A program made the translations under genes and the position numbers. Below, one piece after another: positions 1 to 11,562 of a stretch of DNA of 64,000 nucleotides. How positions within the stretch are numbered: the first letter of the stretch is position 1; every line of letters starts with the position of its first letter. Under the pieces are notes generated by a model. The model was given only the letters and a program-made list of their open reading frames with translations. It did not search any database and had not been told where the DNA came from. Source of the stretch: Siphlonurus alternatus (taxonomy: Eukaryota > Arthropoda > Insecta > Ephemeroptera > Siphlonuridae); contig OX463779.1 of NCBI GenBank assembly GCA_949825025.1, positions 27,308,539 to 27,372,538 of the forward strand, in the 5' to 3' direction.

Positions 1-940
1 CGTCCCTTTTTCAAAAAAATCGCACACCATGAAACTAATAAAAATAATATAAAAGTGGTTATTACATGAATTACTTGATTTAACTAAAATTATTTACTCA
101 AAGCTTTATTTATTACGTTAGTGCACGTACAATATTGAAAATAAATTAAAAAAATAGGATGCAAAAAATATAAAAATATTGCATCAGGCCAGGGCAGTCT
201 CCTACAGGCCGTCTCACATGGATTTTCGACTGTCATCTGAACTGATATTAGTCGGCCGGATTTTTAAAAGTAAATGGGTCCTCCGTGTAAGAAAATATTT
301 ATTTTAAAATATTTACGTGGAAAAATGAAAGTAAATTGTAGTCTGATGTCCATGAAATATTTTTTTCTACACACTGTTATTTTTATTTATTTGATAAATA
401 TCATACTTTTCGAGAAAAACGCAAGGCGGGAACCGAGTTATAACTTATAAGTCTCCCACGAGAAAATAAATGCGAATAAATTGTGAATACGAGTGAAAAA
501 TTCACACATTTTCCCACATGTTGAAGCCGATTGACGACTCTCTCATGCAGATTGATGCGTCATTCACGCATTTTAACAAATTCTTAATAATTTAACAAAA
601 TAAGTGTATTTCAAGCAATTTCGCCCATCCATATTGACATATACTGATTAATATTCACATAGTTGACTAGAACAACTCCACGCATTTTCACATAAATTGA
701 CGTATTTTTAATTTAGTATCAACTTCGACTCTATTGATGCAAATTGAGTTGATTCCACTCGCCCATTTTCATGAATTTTCACGCAGTTTCATCCAATTAT
801 GATCCAACATTTTTTATAAAGTCAGTTCATGTATACTGACGCACTTTCAGCCAGTTTGATGCAAAGTACGTTCACTAACTTTGAAACTTTTTCATGCACA
901 TTCACCTATTTGTCAACCAATTTTTTTCATAAAGTCCCCT

Positions 941-1410
941 CATGCAAATTGACACATTTTGACATATTTTGACGCATTTTCACCAATTTGCTGACCATGT
1001 TTTTTCAGAAAGTCCCCTCATGCAAATTGGCACATTTTGAGATATTTTGACGCATTTTCACCATTTTGTTGACCATTTTTTTTCATAAAGTCCCCTCATG
1101 CAAATTGACACATTTTGACATATTTTGACGCATTTTCACCAATTTGCTGACCATTTTTTTTTCATAAAGTCCCCTCATGCAAATTGGCACATTTTGACAT
1201 ATTTTGACGCATTTTCACCAATTTGTTGACCATTTTTTTTCATTTAGTCCCCTCAAGCAAATTGACACATTTTGACATATTTTGACGCATTTTCACCAAT
1301 TTGCTGACCTTTTTTTTTTTTATAAAGTCCCCTCATGCAAATTGACACATTTTGACATATTTTGACGCACTTTCACCCATTTGTTGACCATTTTTTTTTA
1401 GTAAAGACCC
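941..1410. repeat. Tandem array, 78-bp unit, about six copies
   Basis: The word CATGCAAATT (or a near match) recurs at about 941, 1019, 1097, 1176, 1254 and 1334, giving a 78-80 bp period. Each unit carries TTTGACGCATTTTCACC and a T-run before AAGTCCCCT. This is the left arm of the foldback element. Units at 1600-1870 are related but reversed (ATGCATGAGGGGACTT). Confidence 0.9.
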
Positions 1411-2035
1411 CTAATGTTTTTTCACGCATTTTCACACATTTTCACGCACTTTGAACTATTTGTTCGACAATTTTTTTTAACAACATCCTTTAGTGCATAT
1501 TAATGTATTTTAACATATTTTCAGCATCTCTCGGTAGGAAATTTGACGTCCCATGACCAGCAAGTGACGTCATGGAACAAGGCGTGAAATTTTTTTATTC
1601 ATGTGAGGGGACTTTGGAAAAAAATTAGTCGACAAATGGTCGAAGTGCGTAAAAATGTGTGAAAATGCGTGAAAATAAATTAGTGGTCTTTATTAAAAAA
1701 AAAAGGGTCAACAAATGGGTGAAAGTGCGTGAAAAAGTGTGAAAATGCGTGGATATGCATGAAGGGACTTATTGAAAAATGTTGGTCGACAAATGGGTGA
1801 AAGTGCGTGGAAAAGTGTGAAAATGCGTGAATATGCATGAGGGGACTTCATGTAAAAAATGTTCTACAAATCTGGTCACATGACCGGAAGTCATGTGACT
1901 TGGCCGGCGGTTGGTAGTAACACAAGATGGCTGACGCAGAGAGGTTATAGAAAAAGCTCCTCGTGTGTGTATGGTGATTTATGAGGTGTTTAAGTGAAGT
2001 TTTACTTATTCCTGAACATTAAATAGTTAATTACA

Positions 2036-2236
2036 ATGAAGTTAGGTTACCATTCGTTTGTCCAGTGTTCATATTTGCCATTTTTTCGCACTTTTTATGA
2101 TGTAAAAAGAGAAAATTCAATGTTGCATTTTTGCCGGTCGAGTTTTCAAAATGTCAGATTTAATTGGAGTCGCATAAAATATCGAAGATTAAGCCACGAC
2201 GAGAAGTTCTATCAGATAAGTAAAAACAGTTCTTAA
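2036..2236 (+). other. Short open frame in the unique core of the foldback element
   Basis: A 66-codon open frame lies in the non-repetitive core. It follows a GC-richer stretch (1870-1960) that contains ACAAGATGGCTGACGC, which resembles a YY1 site, so this core could carry a promoter. The peptide is rich in aromatic and basic residues, and I recognise no domain. A GTAAAA at its end could be a splice donor. It may be a relic of a transposase exon or simply chance. Confidence 0.2.
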
Positions 2237-2714
2237 TTTATTTAATTATGACGAAGTATAAAAATAATTCCTTTAATAGTTAAATTATTCAAAGGAATAT
2301 CATTAATTATAAAAAGTAGTGAAAACCTTTCTGCTATATATAGTCAGCCGAGGAAGTTTTTTTTTTTGTATAAAAGCCTCTCATTTTATACTAGCTGTAT
2401 ATCTGGATGTATACCGGCCTATATTTCTCTTTGTAAAAATTATTGTTTTTATTTTGCTTTCGATGTTTGACAAATGAGAACAATCTTTATTACTGTAAGT
2501 AAAAATTTGCGCGCGTTTCTTTGTGGATTTTTCGTACATTTCAGGTATCCATGGGGACTGAGGCCATGGGACTGCATTCTCACTTCCAATGGTTTGGTGA
2601 GCTAGCCTGCGACGAAAAATGCATGAGACCATGTGTAAAAATTTGGTAAATGATGGTGTGAAAATTCGTGGGAATGAATGAATTTTGCATGTATAGACTT
2701 TATGAAAAAATTAC

Positions 2715-3200
2715 TTGTTAAATGTATGAAATTTCGTGAAAAGGTTTGAAAAATATTAAATTTGAATGACTGGAATTTGTAAAATAATATGGTTGATAAA
2801 AGCGTGAAAGTTCATGAAAAAGCGTCAAAATAAGTGAATTTGAAGGACTGAACTTTGTAAAAAATAATGGTTGATAAAAGTGTGAAAGTTCATGAAAAAG
2901 CGTCAAAATAAGTGAAATTGAAGGACTGAACTTTGTAAAAAATAATGGTTGATAAAAGTGTGAAAGTTCATGAAAAAGCGTCAAAATGAGTGAATTTGAA
3001 TGACTGGACATTGTAAAAAATTATGGTTGATAAAAGCGTGAAAGTTCGTGAAAAAGCGTCAAAATGAGTGAATTTGAATGACTGGACTTTGTAAAAAAAT
3101 TATGGTTGATAAAAGCGTGAAAGTTCCTGAAAAAGCGTCAAAATGAGTGAATTTGAATGAATGGACTTAAGGAAAAAAAATAATCAATGAAAGTGTGAAA
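2715..3200. repeat. Tandem array, 78-bp unit, inverted relative to 941-1410
   Basis: The word GGTTGATAAAA recurs at about 2791, 2869, 2947, 3025 and 3104, again every 78-79 bp. In reverse complement the unit aligns with the 941-1410 unit (A-run, TGGT..., GTGAAA..., GCGTCAAAAT..., GACTTT). The shared unit length and opposite orientation make these the two arms of one foldback element. Because 78 is divisible by three, the minus strand reads as a long, meaningless repetitive open frame. Confidence 0.88.
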
Positions 3201-3222
3201 GTTCACGAAAAGGCGTCAAAAT

Positions 3223-3830
3223 GTGCGAGCCAGTATACCTGAAAGTGTGTGAATTCGAGCGAAGTATTTTGGTGGCAGGCATTTACGTCAATATTTGTTA
3301 ATATTAATCAAATTACATGAAAATGTGCCAATATATGATATCAAATTCACTCGCGCATATTGACTCAGAAAAGGGGCGAAATTTAGGTGAATTGGAGTCA
3401 ATATGCGCGAGCCAATATACCTGAAAGTGCATGAAGTCGAGCGAAGTATTTCGGCAGGCATTTACGTCAATACTCGTCAATATTAATCAAAATACGTGAA
3501 AATGCGTCAATATAAAGTACCAAACATCGCCAAAGTGCATCAATACACGTTAATTCACTTGCGCATATTGACTCTAAAAAGGGGTGAAATTTAGGTGAAT
3601 TGGAGTCAATATGCACGAGCCAATATACCTGAAAGTGCGTGAAGTCGAGCGAAGTATTTCGGCAGGCATTCACGTCAATACTCGTCAATATTCATCAATA
3701 TACGTGAAAATGCGTCAATATAAAGTACCAAACATCGCCAAAGTGCATCAATACACGTTAATTCGCTCGCGCATATTGACTCCAAAAAGGGGCGAAATTT
3801 AGGTTAATTGGAGTCAATATGTGCGAGTGA
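3223..3830. repeat. Larger tandem unit of 180-210 bp, three copies
   Basis: The block starting GCGAGCCAATATACCTGAAA recurs at about 3223, 3405 and 3613. Each copy also holds AGCGAAGTATTT, GGCAGGCATTTACGTCAATA and GGGGCGAAATTTAGGT. It lies in the right half of the foldback element and is distinct from the 78-bp array. Confidence 0.85.
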
Positions 3831-4535
3831 ATTTGTTGTGAGCTTTCACTCTTATTTTCTCGTGGGCTGGTAATATAGTATGACGTCACAGAATATCAAA
3901 ACCACAAATAAATAGAAAATCAACCTTCATAAATATTTTGATCACAGGAATTAACTTGATTTGATGTTAAAATAATGTAAATATTCACATTAAGGTAGAG
4001 TCCAATTCCACAGTCATGCAAAATATATATAAAGTCTATACTACGTCATCGCTTTAGAAATGGGCTTAGACTTTTTTTATACTAGTCGTCCGGTTTATAA
4101 AAGTCATATTTAAACGTATTAATATTATTTTTGCGGGTGAAAGGGAGTTGTTGAGCAATATTAGACTCTATGAGCATTTACTTACTTTTAATTTCAAATC
4201 TCTAGATACCGTGAAATCGCCATAATCCGGGCGCAAAGTGAGGGCTCTCTCCCGTAAGAATGCATGTAAACCGGCCGCTCAGTCGGCCGACTAATAAAAA
4301 GAGTGGTGGGGGGTAAGACGGCCTGTAGCAGACTGCCCTGATCAGGCCATACATTCTTTATAATAGTATTTTTTAATAATTTTACCCTAAAAAAGGGGCG
4401 TGTCCTTAAAAAAATCGCGCCTGCGGCGGGCTATTGGGGGGCTAAGCCCCCCAAACCCCCCAGTGGGCTATTCTCAATCTTTATCTTCAAGAACCCCCCC
4501 CCCCCCCTTGAACAAATCCTGGCTACGCCACTGAC

Positions 4536-4567
4536 CAGAGCGAACTTGAGTACTCAAGTACGCTCTG
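4536..4567. repeat. 32-bp near-perfect palindrome (CAGAGCG...CGCTCTG)
   Basis: CAGAGCGAACTTGAGT is followed by its near complement. A related palindrome sits at 11969-12007 (CAGAGCGTACTTGATTAATC...CGCTCTG). The two flank the TE-rich block. They may be short miniature elements or recombination-prone palindromes. Confidence 0.55.
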
Positions 4568-4973
4568 CACTGACAAAGCCAAGCAAACGTGAAAAAATGA
4601 TGCTATCAAAATTTTGACTATCATCCTTGTAAAACACTTTAAAAACTTCACCCGCCAAATTGACCACCATTGTAATACCAACTAAAATAATAATTTTAAT
4701 TATGTAAAAAAATTAATTAATGCCAATTTTTATGCATAAAGTATATTTATTTTAATTATTTCATTTTTACCAATAATTTTACATTCTATAAACAGGGAAA
4801 GTAAATTAATTTAATTATTTCTTTGTGTAGTTGGTAGCCATTAATGTTGCATGACGGAAAATAAAAAAGGCGGCTGTGTGGAACTTCATCAACTTCTAAT
4901 TTTTTGTTTTAAATTTAATTGACTTGTAGCAAAATTTTGACACATGAATTAAATTATTTGAAATACTAACATC

Positions 4974-4997
4974 ATGGAAAAGGTTATCAAACCCAGG
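4974..4997 (+). CDS. EZH2: Tentative first coding exon of the E(z)/EZH gene
   Basis: The E(z) exon at 12640 enters in frame 0 with an in-frame stop just upstream, so the start codon must lie in an earlier exon. Here ATG GAA AAG GTT ATC AAA CCC AGG is followed by the donor GTAGGT, which leaves phase 0 as required. EZH proteins have a short variable N-terminus before the conserved KSEYMRLRQ region, so an 8-residue exon is plausible. It is inferred from phase and position only. Intron 1 would be 7.6 kb and filled with transposons. Another ATG exon is possible. Confidence 0.3.
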
Positions 4998-5737
4998 GTA
5001 GGTTCAAAAACTTTGTTTATAAGTAGTTTTGAGTCAAGGCTTTCAAGGCAAGCCATTTGCATGCTTGTTGCCATGGGCATTGGCTTGACGCTTGACCCTT
5101 TCCCTTGCTTGCATCTTTTTCATAATACTTGCTTGGTATGTAATCTACTTAGCTCCAGAGCCTCCAAATAAAAAATATTATACTGTATTACTAAGTTGAA
5201 CAAATGAGCTAGAATAATATTTAAAACCAAAGAATTTTTAGGTCTGTGAAGATTTTTAGACTCCTGGGCGGAACTGTCTGGGTCTACGCCGGTCGTAGAC
5301 GCATTAAATCTACGCCGGAACTTTTTCAATGTTCAAAACATCCGTGACGTCACCCGACGTAGCTCTATTAAACCTACGTCGGTTGTATGAAACATATGAT
5401 TAATGACGTCACTGATATAACAAATGCAAACAACGAGGCTGAAGTTCAAATTTTTTACTCGATTCAATGACTCGATCGTACGAGTAATTAACTAATTATA
5501 TATTATAGTAATTTATTGTAATAATTGTAATAAACGGTATTTTAATATGCAGAGTCTATAATATAGTAATTTTTATATTTATTTACTGTAAATATAATAT
5601 ATATAGTGTATATATTAAGTAAATAAAATTTTATTAAAATATATTATTAAATTAAATGTAGCAATTATAATATATATAAATACTAAAAAAAATAAAAATA
5701 AATAAGGCAGTGCAAAATTAAGCGGAGAGGTATTTAA

Positions 5738-6434
5738 AGTATAAGCTAGAGTGACGAGCGCGATTGCATTTTTTTTAATATTTTAATTTTTTTCTTAAAA
5801 TAGTTTAAGCTGCCCTTTATTGAGAAATCATGCAAAACCAAAAAATTCCATCTCAAATAGTTTCACCACAAAAAATTCCCAAATTTGGTGTTTCGGAGGC
5901 CTTTGACGTGCAGCTTTATGGAACATAAAACCGCGTTTTACTCCAATTAACATTTTCTGAACTATATGCTACCATTTAAAAAATACCTACGTAATCTATG
6001 ATGAATTCTTTAATGGAGTTTAAAAAAAAAAAAATTTTACGGAGCCGTTTTTTCGGAAAAAAATCTTTAAGTTTTTGCGGGTTATAATTCCCATAAGGAT
6101 TTTCATGATTTTTTTCCAAGAAAACGACCCCGCAAAAAAAAAAAATTATTTGAAAATTCATTAAAGAATTCATCATAGATTACGTACGTAAGTATTTTTT
6201 AAATGGTACCATAGTTCAGAAGAAAAAGTTGGAGTAAAACGCGGTTTTATATATGCCGCGCTGCACGTTAAAGCAGGCCTCCGAAACACCAACTTTGGGA
6301 ATTTTTTGTGGTGAATTAATAACTATTTAATTGAGATGGAATTTTTTGGTTTTCATTTCTCAATATATATAGAGGGCAGCTTAAAGTATCTTTAAAAAAT
6401 AAAATATTAAAAAAATGAACTCGCTCACTCTACT
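5738..6434. mobile_element. Hairpin MITE of 697 bp, TTAA-flanked
   Basis: The two halves are reverse complements: left AGTATAAGCTAGAGTGACGA..., right ...GCTCACTCTACT. Both sides are flanked by TTAA (5734-5737 and 6435-6438), the target duplication of piggyBac and Kolobok elements. The left half is related to 10070-10300. No coding sequence. Confidence 0.75.
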
Positions 6435-6470
6435 TTAAAAAAAACTTTCCGGCAAAAGAAATAAAAGCGT

Positions 6471-6818
6471 GAATGGACAACATATACTGCATATACATGA
6501 AAAAATGTTAATGCAGAAATGAATAAAGGGTGCCAAATTATGCTACTCTGAATTTTTTCAGATTTTTTTGTGCGCGCCGGGACTATTTTTAAATAGTTAT
6601 TGAAAGTCCTGTGATTTCAGTTGGCACCTCTGAATTCTTAATAAAAAGGATAGAGACTGGATACGCCTACTGACGCCTCCAGGGGGCGTGGCCGCACTTT
6701 CAATAATTATTTAAAAATAGTTCTGGGTTTCAAATAAATCTGAAAAATTTCAGAGTAGCATAATTTGGTACCCTCTATTCATTTCTGCAATAAAAATTTT
6801 TCATGCATGTTGTCCATT
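6471..6818. mobile_element. Foldback MITE, family Y, copy 1
   Basis: The inverted ends carry TGCAGAAATGAATAAAGGGT (left) and its near complement ending in ATTTCTGCAATAAAA (right), then ATTATGCTACTCTGA and AACTATTTTTAAATAGTTATTG. Other copies are at about 10300-10612 and 54112-54533, with half a copy at 11180-11364. The middle differs between copies. Confidence 0.7.
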
Positions 6819-7037
6819 ATAGGCGAAATATTATATTAATTGAAATTCCTTATGAGAAATTTACCCACAAAAATTACAATTAATGAGATAGTAGAATGTG
6901 AAAAATTTATAATTAAAACAATTAATGCTGCAGGGCCCGGCACTTAATTACCATATGTATTATATATTATGTTATTTAAAAAATGCGTAATAAAATTATA
7001 ATATAATATAGCTAGAAAAAAAAGTACGCATGGTTAA

Positions 7038-8488
7038 TATCAGGTCAGCTAGTCCAATATAAGGAGATGGGCTTAGGTACCGCGCGTCAATAGATTTTTA
7101 TGAATTTCACATATGTTACACATCTAAAGGTGGAGTCACATGGCGATTTTTACCATGCGACGCGACGCGAATAATGCGCACTTGCTGTAACATCCATTGG
7201 CGGCCATATTGGGCGATTAAAAGAAAAAGAGCATCGTAATTAACGCGATTACCTGCGAATTCGCCGCCGCATAGGATTTCACAGCTTTTAAGTTAAAATC
7301 GCGCCGCGTCGCCGTTGCCGCCCATGAAAATCCACCTTAACCTAGGTTGATGAGGTTTGGATATTATTTTTTCAAATTTAAAAAAAAAAAAAAACGAATT
7401 TCAGGAATTTTCAAAAAATCAATAAAGAAGGCAATCTCCAGAGATAAAAAAATTTGTATCTTAAATTCTGCTCCACATAGAATTATAATTTAAATTTTTT
7501 CAAGTTTGTAGTCAGACTGCCAAACTTTTTTGCATTGAAAATTTTGACCTTAAAATTTTATTAAGGTCAAATGTCAGAGGTCAAACTACAAAAAGCGTAT
7601 AACTTCATACCAAAGCACATTGTTAAAAAAATCAAGATATAGGTTTAAATCCTTCTATAAAAAACCATTTTCAAATTTATGGAGAAATTCAAAATTTTGA
7701 AATTGCGAATTTTTTTTATTAATTATTCCGAGGTTTTTTGAAAAATATTTTCAAGTTTTGTCATGAATTTTACACAGGTTACTCATCTGACCTAAGTTGA
7801 TAAGGTTTGAAAATAATGTTTTCAACTTTCAAAAAAAAAAAAAAAAAAAATCTAAATTCACGGTCAAATTTCGATTTTCGTTTTTTTTTTTTTTAATTTG
7901 AAAAAATTATTTCCTAATCTTATCAACCTGGGTCAGATGAGTAACCTGTGTAAAATTCATCACAAAACTCGATTTTTTTTTTTTCTAAAAACCTCGGAAT
8001 AATTAGTAAAAAAAATCGTAATTTCAAAATTTTGAATTTCTCCATAAATTTGAAACCGGTTTTTTATAGAAGGATAAACATTGTTTAAAACCCATGTCTT
8101 GATTTTTTTAACAATGTGCTTTGGTATGAAGTTATACGCTTTTTGTAATTTGACCTCTGACCTTTGACCTTAATAATTATTAATTTATTCAAGGTCAAAA
8201 TTTTCAATGCAAAAAAGTTTGGCAATCTGACTACAAACTTGAAAAAATTTAAATTATAATTCTATGTGTAGCAGAATTTAAGATACATTTTTTTTATCTC
8301 TCGAGATTGCCCTCTTTATTGATTTTTTGAAAATTCCTGAAATTCGTTTTTTTTTTTTTTTTTTTTGAAATTTCGAAAAATAATGCCCAAACCTCATCAA
8401 ACTAGGTTAGATGTCTAACATAATATATGTGAAATTCATCGAAATCTATTCTGACCCAAGCCCATCTCCTTATTGGACTGACCTGATA
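7038..8488. mobile_element. 1.45-kb hairpin element, TTAA-flanked, with a nested MITE
   Basis: Termini TATCAGGTCAG... and ...CTGACCTGATA are flanked by TTAA at 7034-7037 and 8489-8492. The arms (about 600-700 bp) pair almost throughout, around a centre near 7850. The left arm is longer because it contains the MITE at 7128-7337, which the right arm lacks. No open frame of note. Confidence 0.82.
7128..7337. mobile_element. Harbinger-like MITE nested in the hairpin
   Basis: This 210-bp element begins AGGTGGAG and ends TCCACCT, flanked by TAA on both sides (7125-7127 and 7338-7340). The opposite arm of the surrounding hairpin (about 8400-8412, read in reverse) shows the empty site, with a single TAA between CATC and CCTAG. 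The interior shares CGACGCGAATAATGCGCA with the copy at 59397-59619. TWA target duplications and short AGG...CCT ends suit PIF/Harbinger. Confidence 0.82.
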
Positions 8489-8499
8489 TTAACCCCCAG

Positions 8500-9221
8500 T
8501 ATACAGGAATTTCATGTTTACATTTTGGGTAGCACGGGGATGCCCGAAGCCGCCCGAAGAGCTTCGGGATGTAGGCAGAAAACTCAAAAACCCCATGCTG
8601 TGCGTGTTAAGGCAGAGATAATACGGACCAGCTGGCCCAATGCTAAAAAAATCCCATTCATAAAAATTATGAAAAAAAATTAAAATGTTCTCCTATACGT
8701 CCCCTATCAGTAGGTAAAATATCAGGTATACAAAAACGAGCTAGTTTTTGAGTTATGAATTTTTAAAGTTGACTAATTTAACATGGAAGTTCCATTTCTT
8801 CATGTTAAATTAGTCAACTTTAAAAATTCATAACTCAAAAACTAGCTCGTTTTTGTATACCTGATATTTTACCTACTGATAGGGGATGTAGAGAAGAACA
8901 TTTTAAATTTTTTTCATAATTTTTATGAATGGGATTTTTTTAGCATTGGGCCAGCTGATCCGTATTATCTCTACCTTAACATAACTCGCAACACCTCTTT
9001 TCTCATAACAATTTTGGTCGCCAAATATTTTTTTTCACTAGCATTGGTTCTTCTTGTCACCATTTATGAAAGAAATTTCTACGAGAAATGATACGAATCG
9101 TCAGGAGAAATTAATTTCGAGACCAACTTTAACACGTATTTGCTATGCCGCTGACAATGTTTTGCCTACACAATTATGACGTCATATTGTTTTGTGACGT
9201 ATGGTGAAAGGCCCGTATAGC
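8500..9221 (+). mobile_element. Element A, copy 1, with a nested hairpin MITE
   Basis: 8500-8610 and 8976-9221 match, in reverse complement, the uninterrupted copy at 26605-26955 (GTAGCACGGGGATGCCCGAA..., CTTCGGGATGTAGGCAGAAA, GCCGCTGACAATGTTTTGCC). It is interrupted by the hairpin at 8611-8975. Short ends TATAC and GTATA are visible. Non-coding. Confidence 0.8.
8611..8975. mobile_element. Hairpin MITE family Z, copy 1 (365 bp, TTAA)
   Basis: Left GGCAGAGATAATACGGACCA and right ...TATTATCTCTACC are inverted, and the arms pair through TAGTTTTTGAGTTATGAATT. TTAA flanks both sides (8607-8610 and 8976-8979). Element A at 26.8 kb has a single TTAA at this site (GTTAACACGCACAGC), so the insertion is proven by comparison. 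The family includes 24986-25332 and, more distantly, 49648-50049. Confidence 0.88.
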
Positions 9222-10069
9222 TTTTGCAAGGAAATACTCGAGAGGTACATCGAGATTATTTTTTATTCTTACTAATTAAGATACGAGGATTCCAGTCGTG
9301 TCATTAAAATTCTCCTAAAGTTTGAATGACATCGACTTTTTTGGCCCGCAAAGTAGGTACCTTAACGAATTGTACCCTTTTTCGTTTACTGTGCCATTAG
9401 TTGAGAAAAAAAAATATTTTTATTTTTAGGAGTTTTATGGTAAGAAGAGATGTTTAGGAGCTATATAGAATCAATTTTTTATTTAAAAAAAAAAAATAGC
9501 CTTTATTTGGGCTGCGGAAAGCAAATGCTTCAAAAACGTCATACTTGGCTTACGGGAACCGGTATAACAAAAAAACTAAAACCCATAGAGAAAATCTGAA
9601 AGCAGGATGTTGTAGACACATATGGTTATGCATCCATAGAAAAAATCAAATTTAATCTATGCATAATATTTTCCGAGTTACTGGAGCCGCCGTTTGCTAC
9701 ATTTGCATTCTGAATTCTGACGCCATTTCGTAAATACGAGGCCCATTGTCCTTCAATTTTGAATATTTTTGAAAAATACAAAAACCATTTTTGTAGGTTC
9801 ATTATACAAACATGTCCTGTGATTTAATTTTATTAAAATCAAAGAACTTTAATATTTGGTGGTGTAGGTGGCCACATATGACGTGAAATGGCATACTATT
9901 CGATGTTGCTTTTAGAAGGTTATAGCTATATAGTACATTTTTGGAGCTATAAGCTAGTACTCGAAAAATACATGAATTAATTTATAGACGTATTACCAAA
10001 TAATCGAAGTAATGAAGTACGTATGTACGTCATGCAGACCATGCAGTTTATTATATATTTAATATTTAT

Positions 10070-11364
10070 TAAAGTGGAGTGACGATCGAGCGATTGCATT
10101 TTTTTAACATTTTATTTTGTTCCGATAAAAAATTCTTCACCAAAAAAATTCCCAAAGTTGGTGTTTTGGTCCGTTTTAGAGGTCTTTTAATTTTTTAACA
10201 TGTAGTCCTACATGGAACAGAAAACAGCTTTTTACTCAAAACTTATTAATTAATTGGTCCGAAAAGTTTCAATCTAGCTATATAATCTATCATGAATAGA
10301 GTATTGTCCTCAATTTTTTTTATTGCAGAAATGGATAGAGGGTGCAAAGTTATGCTACCCTGATTTTTTCAGATTTTTTAGAGCCCGGGAACTATTTTTA
10401 AAAAATTATTGAAAGTCCTTTTCGTGACGTCACGAGACGCCGCTCCTTAAGAAAAAGATAGGACTTGCCGCCGCGTGACGTCACAAAAAGGACTTTCAAT
10501 AATTTTTTAAAAATAGTTCCAGGTCTCAAAAAAATCTGAAAAAAATCAGGGTAGCATAACTTTGCACCCTCTATCCATTTCTGCAATAAAAAAAAATTGA
10601 GGACGATACTCCATTCTTCAATGCATTTTCAAATATTTTTTTACGGACCATTTTCCTGGAAAAAAAAATGGAATTTTTGTGGGTTAAATTTTAATTGCCC
10701 ATAAGGAATATTTCAATGGGAATCTTTGACCTGCCAATTTGGTCGCCATATTTTTACTGGAAGATATTCGTATGTTGAAGATCAGCAGATTTTGACACCA
10801 TGGGCATATATTGCGCAAATTTCCCGCTCCAAAATTAGAATTAATACAAGTACCGCGAATTTTTTTAGAGTTTCTTTTTACTTAAACTGAGCTGGGGTTG
10901 CAAATAATATTTTAATAGTGGCAAAAATGTAAAAGGTTAGTGACAATACGTGATTTTCAATTCGGAAACAGAACTTGTGTAAAGAATATATACAATATAT
11001 TATATAATACCGCGATCGAAAAATTGCTCCGTATATATAATATAGGATCTTTTACGTGTAGTGCGCCCCATCTGTTTTCTTGTAAAAGTATATAATGTCA
11101 GGACAAAGGTCGCGATGACGTCAAGGTCACAGCTTCCAATTAATATATAATTATATATATCCCTTCTCGAAAAATAAGTCCAGTGGCTCCTTAAGAAAAA
11201 GATAGGACTTGCCGCCGCGTGACGTCACAAAAATAACTTTCAATAATTTTTTAAAAATAGTTCCCGGGTTCTAAAAAATGTGAAAAAAATCAGGGTAGCA
11301 TAACTTTGCACCCTTTATCCATTTCTGCAATAAAAAAAAAAATTGAGGACAATACTCCATTGCA
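10070..11364. mobile_element. Composite of broken hairpin MITEs
   Basis: 10070-10300 matches the left arm of the 5738 element (AGTGGAGTGACGATCGAGCG after TTAA). 10300-10612 is a family-Y foldback with TGACGTCAC near its centre. Around 10640-10720 the first family resumes. 11180-11364 is half a family-Y copy (GGACTTGCCGCCGCGTGACG). The order implies Y inserted into the other family, followed by rearrangement. Confidence 0.6.
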
Positions 11365-11453
11365 CTATATAGCTGCCTTTTAGTTAAATTAATTTAGTAT
11401 ATGATTATATATAGAATAATATATATATTATATTATAATATTATATAATATAT

Positions 11454-11562
<109 letters not shown>

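Larger units (their letters stand above)
190..4340. mobile_element. 4.15-kb foldback element with satellite arms
   Basis: The termini are inverted: the left begins CAGGGCAGTCTCCTACAGGC and the right ends with a near-complement (..GCAGACTGCCCTG). ATCAGGC is repeated directly on both sides (183-189 and 4341-4347), while the other hAT copy (about 60170) has this site once, so it is a true insertion with a target duplication of about 7 bp. Inside lie arrays of a 78-bp unit in opposite orientations (941-1410 against 2715-3200, plus 1600-1870) and a 180-210-bp unit at 3223-3830. Only 1870-2640 is non-repetitive. No transposase is visible. Long inverted repeats made of tandem units recall Drosophila FB elements; the superfamily is not determined. 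Confidence 0.8.
1..4533 (-). mobile_element. hAT-like element, split by a foldback insertion; left end outside window
   Basis: Positions 1-189 and 4348-4533 together match, in reverse complement, the start of the complete copy at 60006-61112. The end at 4533 carries the same terminus (reverse complement of CAGTGGCGTAGCC) followed by the same G-run, here seen as a C-run near 4490-4508. The copy is interrupted after ATCAGGC by the 4.15-kb element at 190-4340. Its other terminus lies before the window. No coding capacity is visible, so it is non-autonomous. Confidence 0.75.

Noticed and set aside
2718..3011. 97-codon repetitive minus-strand open frame
   Set aside because: It is the 78-bp satellite read in frame (26 codons per unit), with no independent coding signal.
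941..3830. Regularly spaced repeats resembling a CRISPR array
   Set aside because: Units are adjacent tandem copies without unique spacers, in eukaryotic DNA, inside a transposon.
8411..8683. 90-codon plus-strand frame
   Set aside because: Spans the ends of three different MITEs; no family resemblance.
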